NCBI RefSeq assembly: GCF_026247885.1
Contig: NZ_CP110921.1
Span: forward strand, 992,001-1,056,000
DNA length: 64,000 nucleotides
Reading direction: 5' to 3'
From: Methylococcus mesophilus
GTDB taxonomy: Bacteria > Pseudomonadota > Gammaproteobacteria > Methylococcales > Methylococcaceae
The translations under genes were made by a program, and so were the position numbers. Position 1 is the first letter of the stretch. The number at the start of each line of letters is the position of its first letter. The notes under the pieces are model-generated. The model was given only the letters and a program-made list of their open reading frames with translations, did no database searches and had not been told where the DNA came from. Shown one piece after another: positions 7,929-16,429 of the stretch.

Positions 7929-9497
7929 ATGAAGAGGGGGTGCCTCACGGGAGTCGCTCTCTTGAGTTTGGCTGGCTTTGCCGCCGCGGGTGCGGCCAGC
8001 GAAGTACCGCCGCCGCTCTGGTCGGCAGTGGAAATTCCTTCCGGGCAGATCGACCGGGCCGTCTCGGCGATCGACGGTCTGGCCCGCGAGCTCATGCAGC
8101 GCACCGGCGTGCCCGGCATGGCCGTGGCCGTCGTCCACGACGACCGGGTCGTCTACGCCCGGGGTTTCGGCGTTCGCAAGATAGGCCATCCCGAGCCGGT
8201 CGATGCCGACACCGTATTCCAGTTGGCCTCGGTTTCAAAATCCGTCGGCGCGACCGTGGTAGCCGCCGCCGTGGGGCGCGGCTGGACCGGCTGGAACCGA
8301 CCGGTCGTCGACATGCTGCCCTGGTTTCGCCTCGCTGACCCCTATGTCACGCGCAACGTGACCGTCGGAGACCTTTACAGCCACCGCAGCGGGCTGCCGG
8401 ACCATGCCGGCGATTCGCTGGAGGATTTGGGCTATAGCCGCGCGGAAGTGCTGCGGCGCCTGCGCTACCTGCCATTGAGCCCGTTCCGGGTGACGCATAT
8501 CTACACCAACTTCGGCCTGACCGCGGCGGCAGAGGCTGTCGCGGCGGCGCGAGGCACCCCATGGTCCCGCTTGTCCCAAGAACTCGTCTATGGCCCGCTG
8601 GGCATGGCTTCGACGAGCTCGGAGTTCTCCGCCTATGTCGCCCAGCCTAACCGGGCGTTTGGCCATGTGCGCGAGGGCGGTGCCTGGTTCGCGCGCCATG
8701 TCCGCCAGCCGGATGCTCAGAGCCCGGAGGGGGGCGTCAGTTCCAGCGTAAAGGACATGGCGCAATGGATGCGCATGGTTCTCGCGCTCGGCACGCTGGA
8801 TGGGAAAGAGGTGATTGGCCGCGAACCCTTGGCCGAGGCGCTGAGTCCACACATCCGTTCCAGTGCTGCCGCGCAGCCGGCCTACCGCGGATCGTTCTAC
8901 GGCTACGGTGTGGGCGTCGGCAACGACGGCACCGGCCGGGTCCGGCTCGCCCACTCCGGCGGTTTCCTGCTCGGCGCAGGGACCGCCTTCGCGCTGTTGC
9001 CGTCGGAAAACCTCGGTATCATCACGCTCACCAACGGGAGTCCCATCGGCGTTCCCGAAGCGCTCAACGCCGGCTTTCTGGACCTGGTCGAGACGGGGCG
9101 GGTGCAGCGCGATTGGCTGACCGCCGTGACGCCGCTATTCGCTCCGATGTACGCCAATCCGAGCGTGCTGGCGGGACATCCAGTCCCGCCGCATCCGGAG
9201 CCCGCACGGGCGCTGCGCGACTACGTCGGGACTTACGCGAACGCCTACTACGGCGAAGCCCGTGTATCGAAGGACGGCAACGAGCTCGTCCTGGCGCTAG
9301 GGCCCGAGCCGAAACGCTTCCGGCTGAGCCATTGGAGCGGCGACCAGTTCGCGTATGAACCGGTGGGAGAAAATGCCGTGGGGATAGCCGCGGTCTGGTT
9401 CCGGAGGAACTCGGCGGGGCAGGTCCAAGCCCTTGAAGTCGAGAATTTCGAGGAAGGCGTACGGGTTTTGCCCAAGCTGAGGGAGGCCCGTCCGTAG
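7929..9497 (+). CDS. Exported beta-lactamase-family serine hydrolase
   Basis: A 522-aa class C beta-lactamase/penicillin-binding-protein-like hydrolase. The chosen ATG gives a Sec signal peptide (MKRGCLTGVALLSLAGFAAA). The SxxK catalytic motif is in ASVSKS, the Tyr-x-Asn motif is YTNFG, and the third motif is HSGG late in the domain. The last ~100 residues (YVGTYANAYYGEARV onward) match the C-terminal DUF3471-like beta domain often attached to such hydrolases. It is probably a periplasmic esterase, peptidase or amidase; true beta-lactamase activity should not be assumed. Two in-frame ATGs upstream would add 8 or 40 residues before the signal sequence. Confidence 0.82.
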   Translation: MKRGCLTGVALLSLAGFAAAGAASEVPPPLWSAVEIPSGQIDRAVSAIDGLARELMQRTGVPGMAVAVVHDDRVVYARGFGVRKIGHPEPVDADTVFQLASVSKSVGATVVAAAVGRGWTGWNRPVVDMLPWFRLADPYVTRNVTVGDLYSHRSGLPDHAGDSLEDLGYSRAEVLRRLRYLPLSPFRVTHIYTNFGLTAAAEAVAAARGTPWSRLSQELVYGPLGMASTSSEFSAYVAQPNRAFGHVREGGAWFARHVRQPDAQSPEGGVSSSVKDMAQWMRMVLALGTLDGKEVIGREPLAEALSPHIRSSAAAQPAYRGSFYGYGVGVGNDGTGRVRLAHSGGFLLGAGTAFALLPSENLGIITLTNGSPIGVPEALNAGFLDLVETGRVQRDWLTAVTPLFAPMYANPSVLAGHPVPPHPEPARALRDYVGTYANAYYGEARVSKDGNELVLALGPEPKRFRLSHWSGDQFAYEPVGENAVGIAAVWFRRNSAGQVQALEVENFEEGVRVLPKLREARP

Positions 9498-9562
9498 CGT
9501 TCGAATGGTAGGCAAAGCGGCATTCCGCCGGTATCGACAATAACTCGCAGTAGACCAACGCC

Positions 9563-10351
9563 ATGAATCTAAAACTGAACGGTAAAACGGCCCTCGTGTC
9601 CGGCTCCTCCAAGGGCATCGGCCTTGCCATCGCCAGCCAGCTGGCTGCGGAGGGCGCACGCGTCATCGTGAACGGACGGGCGGATCAGGCCGTCGCCGCT
9701 GCAGTGGAGCAGATTCGGCGCGCTGCGCCGGAGGCCGAGGTCGATGGATTCGCCGGCGATCTCGCCACGGCGCAGGGGGTTGCGGCGCTGAAGGATAGCC
9801 ATCCTGAGGTCGACATTCTGGTGAACAATCTCGGAATTTTTGAACCCAAGCCTTTCGAAAGCATTCCCGACGAGGATTGGCAGCGGTTCTTCGAGGTCAA
9901 CGTGATGAGCGGTGTGCGCCTCAGCCGCGCTTACATCGAAGGCATGAAGCAGCGTAACTGGGGGCGAGTCGTGTTTATCAGCAGCGAGAGCGCCATCCAG
10001 ATTCCCGCGGAAATGATTCACTACGGCCTGACGAAGACGGCTCAGCTCGCGCTTTCGCGCGGCCTGGCGGAGTCTTGCGCAGGGACGGGTGTCACCGTCA
10101 ACGCCGTGTTGCCGGGGCCGACCCGGACCGCTGGCGTGGAGGAGTTCGTGATGCGAATGACCGAGGGGCAGCCGTTCGAAGAGATAGAGAAGGCGTTTCT
10201 CGCGAGCGTCAGACCCAGTTCCCTGATCAAGCGCTTCGCAACGCCCGAAGAGGTCGCTGCCTTGGTGACTTTCGTGTGCAGTCCTGTCGCTTCGGCAATC
10301 AACGGCGCGGCGCTGCGGGTGGATGGCGGCGTCGTTCGCTCATGTTTTTGA
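9563..10351 (+). CDS. SDR-family oxidoreductase
   Basis: A 262-aa classical short-chain dehydrogenase/reductase. The cofactor loop reads GSSKGIG, the structural NNLG is present, and the catalytic Ser-Tyr-Lys set is in FISSESA and YGLTK. The TGxxxGIG loop variant with Ser-Lys and the following NGR favour NADP(H). The C terminus keeps the usual INGAALRVDGGV. The substrate is unknown. It follows the serine hydrolase by 65 bp on the same strand. Confidence 0.85.
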   Translation: MNLKLNGKTALVSGSSKGIGLAIASQLAAEGARVIVNGRADQAVAAAVEQIRRAAPEAEVDGFAGDLATAQGVAALKDSHPEVDILVNNLGIFEPKPFESIPDEDWQRFFEVNVMSGVRLSRAYIEGMKQRNWGRVVFISSESAIQIPAEMIHYGLTKTAQLALSRGLAESCAGTGVTVNAVLPGPTRTAGVEEFVMRMTEGQPFEEIEKAFLASVRPSSLIKRFATPEEVAALVTFVCSPVASAINGAALRVDGGVVRSCF

Positions 10352-10620
10352 TGCATGCTGCCGATGCCGCAGCCGGCATCAGCGCCGACGGACGTTTGAG
10401 CGGGGAGTTGGAGCTTTAAGGCTTCGACCACGAGAACCGGGGGTTCTTGTTCTGGGCCCGTGCCGAGGGCCTGGGCATCGAGAATGATCCGAGGTTTTTC
10501 ATCGACGGCAGCCACCTCAGGCCAGCGGACAGAAACGGAACCGCGCATACTGTTCTGCATCGATCCATTACGGAAATCGCGCTGGTTTAGCGCAGCCTTT
10601 TTACTTGTCCTGGAGTTTCC

Positions 10621-11277
10621 ATGAGCGAAATTTACGGCAGCCAGCATCTTGCCCTGCAACAGTCCTTCGATACCGGCAGCATGGCGGGCAGGGTCAAAGA
10701 CATCATCGTCCAGCCGGAAATCAGCGAAGAGCACCGGGGCTTCATCGAAAGTCGGGATATGTTTTTCCTTACCACCGTAGACCATCGCGGCTACCCCACC
10801 TGCTCTTACAAGGGCGGCTTGCCGGGTTTTGTGCGCGTGGTGGACGGCAAGACCATTGCGTTCCCGAGCTACGACGGCAACGGCATGTTCCTGTCCACGG
10901 GTAACATTACCGCCAACAGCAAGGTCGGCATGCTGTTCATCGACTTTGAGATTCCGCACCGCATACGCGTACACGGCGAAGCAAACATAGACCGCAACGA
11001 CCCGCTGCTCCAGGCGTTCCACGAGGCCGAGATGGTGGTGCGGGTGAAGGTTACCGAGGTTTTCATCAATTGCCCGCGCTATATACACTCATACCGGCGT
11101 GTGGCGACTTCCAAATACGCGCCGCAAGCCGGATGTGAAACGCCGGGGCCGCAATGGAAGCGTATCGATGCCTTGCAGGATACCTTGCCGGCACGTGACA
11201 GGGGTATTGCCGAAAAGCTGGGCGGAACGATTACACCGGAAGAATACGGCGCTATGGTAATGCGGGGCGAAGGCTAA
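10621..11277 (+). CDS. Pyridoxamine 5'-phosphate oxidase-like flavin protein
   Basis: A 218-aa split-barrel protein of the PNPOx-like superfamily. The core runs from FFLTTVDHRGYPTCSYKGG through FPSYDGNGMFLSTGNITAN to VGMLFIDF and RIRVHGEA, the order seen in small FMN- or F420-binding oxidoreductases that are not true PdxH. The C-terminal part carries a CPRYIHSY segment. A GGAG precedes the ATG. The 269 bp upstream hold no supported gene. Confidence 0.75.
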   Translation: MSEIYGSQHLALQQSFDTGSMAGRVKDIIVQPEISEEHRGFIESRDMFFLTTVDHRGYPTCSYKGGLPGFVRVVDGKTIAFPSYDGNGMFLSTGNITANSKVGMLFIDFEIPHRIRVHGEANIDRNDPLLQAFHEAEMVVRVKVTEVFINCPRYIHSYRRVATSKYAPQAGCETPGPQWKRIDALQDTLPARDRGIAEKLGGTITPEEYGAMVMRGEG

Positions 11278-11345
11278 AGCGGCTTAAGAATCCTGCGGAG
11301 CGTTCCGCCGACTCGTGGATTAAGCTAATTCCGATTGAAGGCCCA

Positions 11346-12266
11346 TCACTCGCTCGCGGCCAGCGCCGCAGTTCGTTGGTCCCGAGATCGGTGCGCCGAG
11401 TTGATGAATACCACCGCCCCGATGATGATCGCCGACGCGGCCAGGATGCGCGGCGTCAGCGGCTCCTGTGCGAACCAGTTGCCTAGAAACACCGCCACCA
11501 GCGGATTCACATAGGCATAGGTCGCGACCAGGGGGATGGGCGCATTCTGCAACAGCCAGATATAGCAGGCGAAGCCTACCATGGAACCGAAGGCGATGAG
11601 ATACGCCAATGCCAGCCAGGAGTGAGTGGAGACCTGGGCAAAGCTGAATCCCGTCCATTCATCGCTGAGACCGCTGGCGAGCATCAGGGACAAACCGCCG
11701 GCAAGCATTTCCGCCCCCGTGGTCATCAAGGCAGACTTCGGCAGATCTGCAGTCTTGCTGTAGACCGAGCCGATGGCCCAAAGCATACCGGCAAGCAGAA
11801 GTGCCGCTACGCCGAATACGTTCAACAGCAATCCGTCGGAAAACTCCGAAGGGCTGACCAGCAGGTAAATCCCACAGAAACCGACGGCCAAGCCGGCGAG
11901 CACGCGGCCCGTCGGTTTGACGCCATTGGGCCTGAGGGTATCGGCTAAAACCAAGAACATCGGCACCGCGCCGATCATCAGCGCCGCTACCCCCGAAGGA
12001 ACGGTCTGCTCGGCCCAGCAGACCAAGCCGTTGCCGCCGAGCAACAGCAGGGTACCGACGATCGCGGCCGACCGCCATTGACTCAGTGTCGGCAGCGCAT
12101 CGCCGGCTGGGTATCGCCACGCCAGCAGGAGCAGACCCGAAACGAGGAAGCGAAGTCCCGCCGACAGGAATGGCGGTAGGGTCTCCACCGCAAAGCGGAT
12201 CACCAGGTAGGTCGAACCCCAAACCAGATAAACCGCCAGCAACGCAATCCAGATCCTCGTCTTCAT
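11346..12266 (-). CDS. YedA-like EamA-family exporter
   Basis: A 306-aa ten-helix drug/metabolite transporter. The start (IWIALLAVYLVWGSTYLVIRF) and the second repeat (LATYAYVNPLVAVFLGNWF) are typical of the YedA group. YedA-like proteins are presumed exporters of amino acids or small molecules. Its ATG overlaps the stop of the truncated glutathione S-transferase reading frame by four bases, so the transporter may originally have been translationally coupled to a full GST gene. Confidence 0.85.
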   Translation of the reverse strand: MKTRIWIALLAVYLVWGSTYLVIRFAVETLPPFLSAGLRFLVSGLLLLAWRYPAGDALPTLSQWRSAAIVGTLLLLGGNGLVCWAEQTVPSGVAALMIGAVPMFLVLADTLRPNGVKPTGRVLAGLAVGFCGIYLLVSPSEFSDGLLLNVFGVAALLLAGMLWAIGSVYSKTADLPKSALMTTGAEMLAGGLSLMLASGLSDEWTGFSFAQVSTHSWLALAYLIAFGSMVGFACYIWLLQNAPIPLVATYAYVNPLVAVFLGNWFAQEPLTPRILAASAIIIGAVVFINSAHRSRDQRTAALAASE

Positions 12267-12463
12267 TTCTCGAATGCCTGAATAACCGCGGCTTGCGCCT
12301 TGCCTGCCGCAATCCGTTCCGCTACGGCCGGATGGCCGAGCACCGTGTCCACGTATTCCTGCACCGCAGGCTCCGCCTCGATCTGATAAGTATGAAAGCG
12401 CAAAACCACCGGCGGGTACATTGCGTCAAGGATGCTGATTCGCATTTGCTCTAGACACGCCAT
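12263..12463 (-). pseudogene. Truncated glutathione S-transferase, C-terminal stub
   Basis: About 58 residues (ISILDAMYPPVVLRFHTYQI to the end) match the last helical part of GST-family proteins, whose usual text is IADAMYAPVV-RF followed by a VDTVLGHPAV-type final helix. The thioredoxin-like glutathione-binding domain is entirely missing. The recognisable homology starts exactly where the right-hand 32-bp direct repeat begins; the residues before it come from the repeat itself. The gene was evidently cut by the event that placed the repeat. Confidence 0.65.
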
Positions 12464-12468
12464 GAGTT
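12437..12468. repeat. 32-bp direct repeat, right copy
   Basis: Right-hand partner of the repeat at 1850-1881, differing at two bases. It marks the truncation point of the GST stub. Immediately after it the homology to the left copy is broken by a small palindromic insertion, then resumes at 12511 up to the stop codon of the membrane fusion protein gene. Confidence 0.7.
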
Positions 12469-12510
12469 AAATCACCCCCCGGCAGAGCCGGGGGCTTACC
12501 TCAATGAGTT
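12469..12510. repeat. Short palindromic insertion with 7-bp duplication
   Basis: Relative to the left 32-bp repeat, 42 bp have been added here. The insertion carries a perfect hairpin (CCCCCGGC, loop AGA, GCCGGGGG) at 12476-12494 and is bounded by ATGAGTT at 12462-12468 and again at 12504-12510. This resembles a palindrome-associated mini-element of the kind derived from IS200/IS605 ends. It could also serve as a bidirectional terminator between the efflux operon and the YedA region. Confidence 0.45.
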
Positions 12511-12520
12511 ATGGCCTCCC

Positions 12521-13501
12521 TCACCCGCCGGCCCCATCCCCGGTTTGCGGATTCGGCGTCGAGCCCGTGTATTCCGGCGCTTCGATGAACACGTCCATCT
12601 GCTGACCGACATACACGGGGAGGACTTCCGGATCGAAGCTGTAGAGCACCTGCAGCACACGGGTATCCACCCGCTCTGTGCTGTCGCCGGTCAGGGAGCG
12701 CTTCGGCACGATGTAAGGCTCGACGTAAGCCAGTTTCAGCTCGGTACCGAGCTGGCTGTTGCCGCGCAGATAACCGTAGGCCTTGCCGTCCTTGCGAAAG
12801 CGCCAGGCGTCGTTTTCGTCGATGTCGACCCGGATGTGGAGCCGGTCCATGTCGCCCATGATGACCAGGGGCGTGTTGAGGAATCCGGCGGTCGCGTATT
12901 CGCCCAGGCGTACGTTGACCTGCAGGACTTGTCCATTCAGCGGCGCCCGCACCACCATCCGGTCGAGGGTGGTCTGAACCGAAGCCAGCTGTGCCTCGGC
13001 CTGCCTGGCTTGCGCATGGGCCGTTTCCAGCCGGGCTTTCGCGATCAACACGGCGTTGCGGCGGCGCTTGATGTCCTCGGCGCTGATGGCCCGTTCGTCG
13101 GTGACGGCTTCGGCCAGGGCCAGCAGGGTGTTCACGTCGGTCAGCGAGGCCTCGGCTTCCACCACGCTCGCCTGGGCTTTGGCCAGATCGGCCCGGCGCA
13201 CCGCCAGCTCCGCCAGCGGCTCGCGGTCGTCCAGCCGGAACAGGACGGCGCCGGCCTCGACCCGGTCGCCGACCTTGACCTCGACGCTCTTCACCAGTCC
13301 TGGCAATGGCGTGCCGATGCCGATGTTCCGGCTCCTGGCCTCGACGATCCCCGCCCCGGCGATGTATGACTTGAATGGCGGCCGGGAGGGCTCGACCACG
13401 GCCGGTGCGACCGGCGGCAGCTGGTTGCCGGTGACCACCGAATAGACCCCGAACAGGAATCCGGCTACGGCCAGTACCGGCAAGGTGGCTTTGGGTAACA
13501 T
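12521..13501 (-). CDS. HlyD-family membrane fusion protein of ABC exporter
   Basis: A 326-aa periplasmic adaptor with an N-terminal membrane anchor (ATLPVLAVAGFLFGVYSVV). The lipoyl-like half motif is GLVKSVEVKVGDRVEAG, a long alpha-helical hairpin covers about residues 95-185, and the second half motif is VVRAPLNGQVLQVNVRLGEY. It should link the inner-membrane FtsX permease to an outer-membrane channel; no TolC-type gene is present. The chosen ATG has GGAGA upstream. It is the last gene of a four-gene minus-strand operon (TetR, permease, ATPase, adaptor), the arrangement of DevBCA and of E. coli cecR-ybhGFSR. Confidence 0.88.
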   Translation of the reverse strand: MLPKATLPVLAVAGFLFGVYSVVTGNQLPPVAPAVVEPSRPPFKSYIAGAGIVEARSRNIGIGTPLPGLVKSVEVKVGDRVEAGAVLFRLDDREPLAELAVRRADLAKAQASVVEAEASLTDVNTLLALAEAVTDERAISAEDIKRRRNAVLIAKARLETAHAQARQAEAQLASVQTTLDRMVVRAPLNGQVLQVNVRLGEYATAGFLNTPLVIMGDMDRLHIRVDIDENDAWRFRKDGKAYGYLRGNSQLGTELKLAYVEPYIVPKRSLTGDSTERVDTRVLQVLYSFDPEVLPVYVGQQMDVFIEAPEYTGSTPNPQTGDGAGG

Positions 13502-13530
13502 TCTGTCTCCGCGATGATGTGACGGGAATT

Positions 13531-14238
13531 TCAAGAGGGGGTGGACGAACGGGTGACTTTCACCACCAGCCCGTCGTCCATCTGCGCGATGCAGTCGGCA
13601 AATTCGAAGATCCGGGCGTCATGGGTGACGATCACCAGCGCCCGGTCCTGATCCAGCGCCACCTGTTTCAGCAAATCCATGACGCGATGCCCGGTTTCAT
13701 GGTCCAGCGCGCTCGTAGGCTCGTCGCAGACGATCAGCTTCGGTCCGTGCACCAGGGCCCTGGCGATAGCCACACGCTGCTGCTGGCCGCCGGAGAGCTG
13801 GGAAGGCAGGGACTCGGAGCGGTCGGCCAGCCCCACCCGTTCCAGCACTTCCACGGCACGGCGCTTCGCCTGCTGCCGCTTGGCTCCGTTGAGGATCATC
13901 GGAATCGACACGTTTTCCGCCGCCGTCAGACTGGGCAGCAGGTTGTAGGCCTGGAATACGAAGCCGATGTTGGCGGCACGGAACCTGAGCTTGTCCTTGT
14001 CCTTCATGTGCAGCAGGTCGTGACCGAAGACTTCGCAGCGCCCTTCGTCCTGGTCGAGGATGCCGGCAATCACCGATATCAGGGTGGTCTTGCCGCAGCC
14101 GGAGGGGCCGACCAGCATCATCAGCTCGCCGGCGTGGATGTCGAGGTCGATGCCGCGCAATGCGACGACCTGCTGCCCGCTGCCGTCGTAGGTCTTCCTG
14201 ACTCCTTGGCATTGCACCGCCAATGTCGACGCGCTCAT
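13531..14238 (-). CDS. ABC exporter ATPase (DevA/MacB-type)
   Basis: A 235-aa nucleotide-binding subunit with Walker [10 protein letters not shown], signature [15 protein letters not shown], Walker [13 protein letters not shown] and the switch His in VIVTHD. It belongs to the MacB/LolD/DevA group that energises FtsX-type permeases rather than conventional transporters. It starts 7 bp after the permease gene, consistent with a common transcript. Confidence 0.92.
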   Translation of the reverse strand: MSASTLAVQCQGVRKTYDGSGQQVVALRGIDLDIHAGELMMLVGPSGCGKTTLISVIAGILDQDEGRCEVFGHDLLHMKDKDKLRFRAANIGFVFQAYNLLPSLTAAENVSIPMILNGAKRQQAKRRAVEVLERVGLADRSESLPSQLSGGQQQRVAIARALVHGPKLIVCDEPTSALDHETGHRVMDLLKQVALDQDRALVIVTHDARIFEFADCIAQMDDGLVVKVTRSSTPS

Positions 14239-14245
14239 GATTGCC

Positions 14246-15406
14246 TCAGCCCTTGAACACGATGGCAGGCTCGAGCTTGATCACCTTGCGAATGCTCAGG
14301 AGGGCCGCGAACACGCAGATCAGCGTCACCCCCAGTCCGCTGAACACCAGCAACTGCCAGGGAAATTTGAAAGCCAGAATGGTGTTGCGCATGGACCACC
14401 CGAACAGCGAAGTCAGGCCGACCCCCAGCCCGTAGCCGATCGCCCCCACCAGGGTCGCCTGCAGCAGGATCATGCCCAGCAGGGTGCCGTTGCCGGCACC
14501 CATGGCTTTCAGCACGCCGAACTGGCGGATGTTTTCCAGGGTGAAGTTGTAGAAGGTCTGGCCGGCGATGGCCGCGCCGACGATGAACCCCAGGGTGACC
14601 GACATGCCGAAGTTGATCGGGATGCCGGTATTCTTGAGAAAGTAATTGACGGTCAGCTCCTCGAATTCCGCCTGGGTATAAGCCGCCAGCCCGGTGGTTT
14701 CGCGGATGCGGCGGGTCAGAGCGTGAACGTCCTGGCCCGGCTTGGCCTTGACCAGCACGAAGGACAGGAGCTTCCGTTCCCTGGGCGCGTACAGCGTGGC
14801 CCGCGAGTAGGTCGTATACACCACCGGCTGGGACTGGAAGGTCCGGGTCGTCTTGGCAATGCCGACCACCACGGCGCGGCGGTCGTTGAGCTCCAGGGTG
14901 TCGCCCACCTTCAGCGGCACCGGCTGGCCGCCCGGTTCCTTCGGCGGTTTGGCCAGCTTGTCGCGGGCGCCGTCGATGTCGACGATGACCGAATCGGCCC
15001 GCCGCAGGTCCTCCAGCCGGCCTTCCAGCATGACCGGCGGCCCGCCGATGAGGGTGGCATCGTCCAGACCGATGACGTTGCAGGTCTGAAACGTCCCGTC
15101 CGCCAAACGCGCCTTGATGAGTCCCTTGTACATGGGCGTCGCCCAGTCCACCCCGCTGACGCCGCGCACCCGGAACAGCTTGGTGTCCTGCAACGGCTTG
15201 ATGTCGTCGACGAACTGTACCTTGGAATCCATCACCCAGACGTCGGGCAGGCCGACGTCGGTGACGAAGCTGTACGAGCGCATCATCAGTCCGACGAAGA
15301 TGGCCGGCTGCTGGGTCATGATCAGCGACGCGAAGGTCAGGCCCATGACGATGCCGAGGTACTTGCCGCGGTCGCCCATGAGCATCTTCAAGGCAATGTA
15401 GTTCAC
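14246..15406 (-). CDS. FtsX-type ABC exporter permease (DevC-like)
   Basis: A 386-aa permease with one N-terminal helix (YLGIVMGLTFASLIM), a large periplasmic domain of about 220 residues and three C-terminal helices (FGMSVTLGFIVGAAI, LGMILLQATLVGAIGYGLGV, LVFSGLGVTLICVFAALLS). The GTG start is chosen because GGGGAGG lies seven bases upstream and because its GTGA overlaps the TGA of the TetR gene, giving translational coupling. The conserved FGVLKAMGAG coupling segment contacts the ATPase. MacB/DevC relatives drive periplasmic efflux by mechanotransmission. Confidence 0.9.
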   Translation of the reverse strand: MNYIALKMLMGDRGKYLGIVMGLTFASLIMTQQPAIFVGLMMRSYSFVTDVGLPDVWVMDSKVQFVDDIKPLQDTKLFRVRGVSGVDWATPMYKGLIKARLADGTFQTCNVIGLDDATLIGGPPVMLEGRLEDLRRADSVIVDIDGARDKLAKPPKEPGGQPVPLKVGDTLELNDRRAVVVGIAKTTRTFQSQPVVYTTYSRATLYAPRERKLLSFVLVKAKPGQDVHALTRRIRETTGLAAYTQAEFEELTVNYFLKNTGIPINFGMSVTLGFIVGAAIAGQTFYNFTLENIRQFGVLKAMGAGNGTLLGMILLQATLVGAIGYGLGVGLTSLFGWSMRNTILAFKFPWQLLVFSGLGVTLICVFAALLSIRKVIKLEPAIVFKG

Positions 15407-16059
15407 GTTCCGGCCTCCCCGGCGGACAGATGTCTGAGCGCGGCGATCGAGAAACCGGCAATATGCTCGGCGGTTTTCTCGATCTCCTCGGGCGTGGCGA
15501 TGATCTCCGGACAAAGCCGGTCGATCAGCGAGCGTGAATGCCGGTACATCAGGCACTGGCCGACGATGCTCAAACCCAGCCGGTGCATCTCCGCCTCGCC
15601 GACGCCGGGACCGACCAGTTCGGCGATGATGCCTTGCAAAAGAGTGCAACCCGGTTTCATAGCGGTCTCGATGACCTGATCAAGCGCGGCGGTAGGGTCG
15701 GCGAGCTCTCGGGCGATCAGCTTGCCGTGGCGACCGAGATGGGTCTCGTCCAGCATGCGGGCCAGGAAGTTGGCGATGAACTGGCGCAGCCGAATCTCGG
15801 GCGGCAAGCTCGGGTCGCGGGCCAGCGTGTCGGGGTAGCGTTCGTGAGTTTCCCTGAACGCGACCGCGAGAACTTCCGAATACAGCGCCTCCTTGCTGCG
15901 GAAATGGTAGTTCACGGAAGCCGCGTTGACCTCTGCCCTGGCACAGATGTCCCGTACCGTGGCGTCGTGGAATCCCTTCTCGGCAAACACGTCCAGCGCG
16001 GCTTGCAACAGCCGTTCACGAGTGGGGTCCTGAAAAAGATGGGTGTTCGGTGGATTCAT
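15403..16059 (-). CDS. TetR-family regulator (CecR-like)
   Basis: A 218-aa regulator with an N-terminal TetR helix-turn-helix (TRERLLQAALDVFAEKGF to VNYHFRSKEALYSEV). Its ligand domain resembles CecR (YbiH), including ARELADPTAALDQV and the GQCLMYRHSR segment. In E. coli CecR controls the ybhGFSR ABC exporter. Here the gene heads and overlaps an equivalent exporter operon, so it is the likely local repressor. A perfect 12-bp palindrome lies 11 bp upstream of its start. Confidence 0.88.
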   Translation of the reverse strand: MNPPNTHLFQDPTRERLLQAALDVFAEKGFHDATVRDICARAEVNAASVNYHFRSKEALYSEVLAVAFRETHERYPDTLARDPSLPPEIRLRQFIANFLARMLDETHLGRHGKLIARELADPTAALDQVIETAMKPGCTLLQGIIAELVGPGVGEAEMHRLGLSIVGQCLMYRHSRSLIDRLCPEIIATPEEIEKTAEHIAGFSIAALRHLSAGEAGT

Positions 16060-16070
16060 CCAGATGATTC

Positions 16071-16082
16071 AAACATATGTTT
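16071..16082. promoter_or_regulatory. Palindromic candidate TetR operator
   Basis: AAACATATGTTT is a perfect 12-bp palindrome just upstream of the TetR gene, inside an AT-rich patch (TTCAAACATATGTTTTAATC) that contrasts with the GC-rich surroundings. Position and symmetry fit an autoregulatory TetR operator overlapping the promoter. Confidence 0.45.
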
Positions 16083-16429
16083 TAATCAAAAATACTAAAC
16101 CGATAGATCAAAGTCAAACACCCGACATGCATAGTCTCTCAGGCGCTGTACAACAGCGTAGCCACCCTGACTTGTCAAACCGAACTTCAGACTTCCCGGG
16201 CGGGCTTCGTCATGCCCGGGCTGGAATTTCCGATGCACCGAACCCGCTGCGCGTTATTTGGCAGAAATCGAGGGAAGAATGTCATTGCGCAATGTGCTCA
16301 CGCGCAAGACCATGCAACTACTTCCTTCGTTGTCCGAATTCCGGGATGCAACCGGCGCGATGGCGCCAAGACTTCCGCGTTGTTGGCGGGGAAACGCGAC
16401 GAAATCGGTTTAGTAAGGTGGAATTTCCG
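16083..16429. other. Non-coding divergent spacer
   Basis: No gene is supported between the TetR and GlxA-type regulators. The interval should contain both promoters. A 14-bp direct repeat (TGGAATTTCCGATG) occurs at 16222-16235 and again at 16419-16432, the second copy containing the start codon of the downstream gene; its core GGAATTTCC is palindromic. Confidence 0.5.

Noticed and set aside
7929-9497. Serine hydrolase as a beta-lactam resistance gene
   Set aside because: The SxxK/YxN/HSGG motifs are shared by many esterases and peptidases, and the added DUF3471-like domain argues against a dedicated beta-lactamase.
10042-11088. A 348-codon minus-strand frame across the SDR end, the gap and the PNPOx-like gene
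   Set aside because: It is antisense to two genes with family motifs, and its translation shows no domain. The intergenic 10352-10620 portion alone supports no gene.
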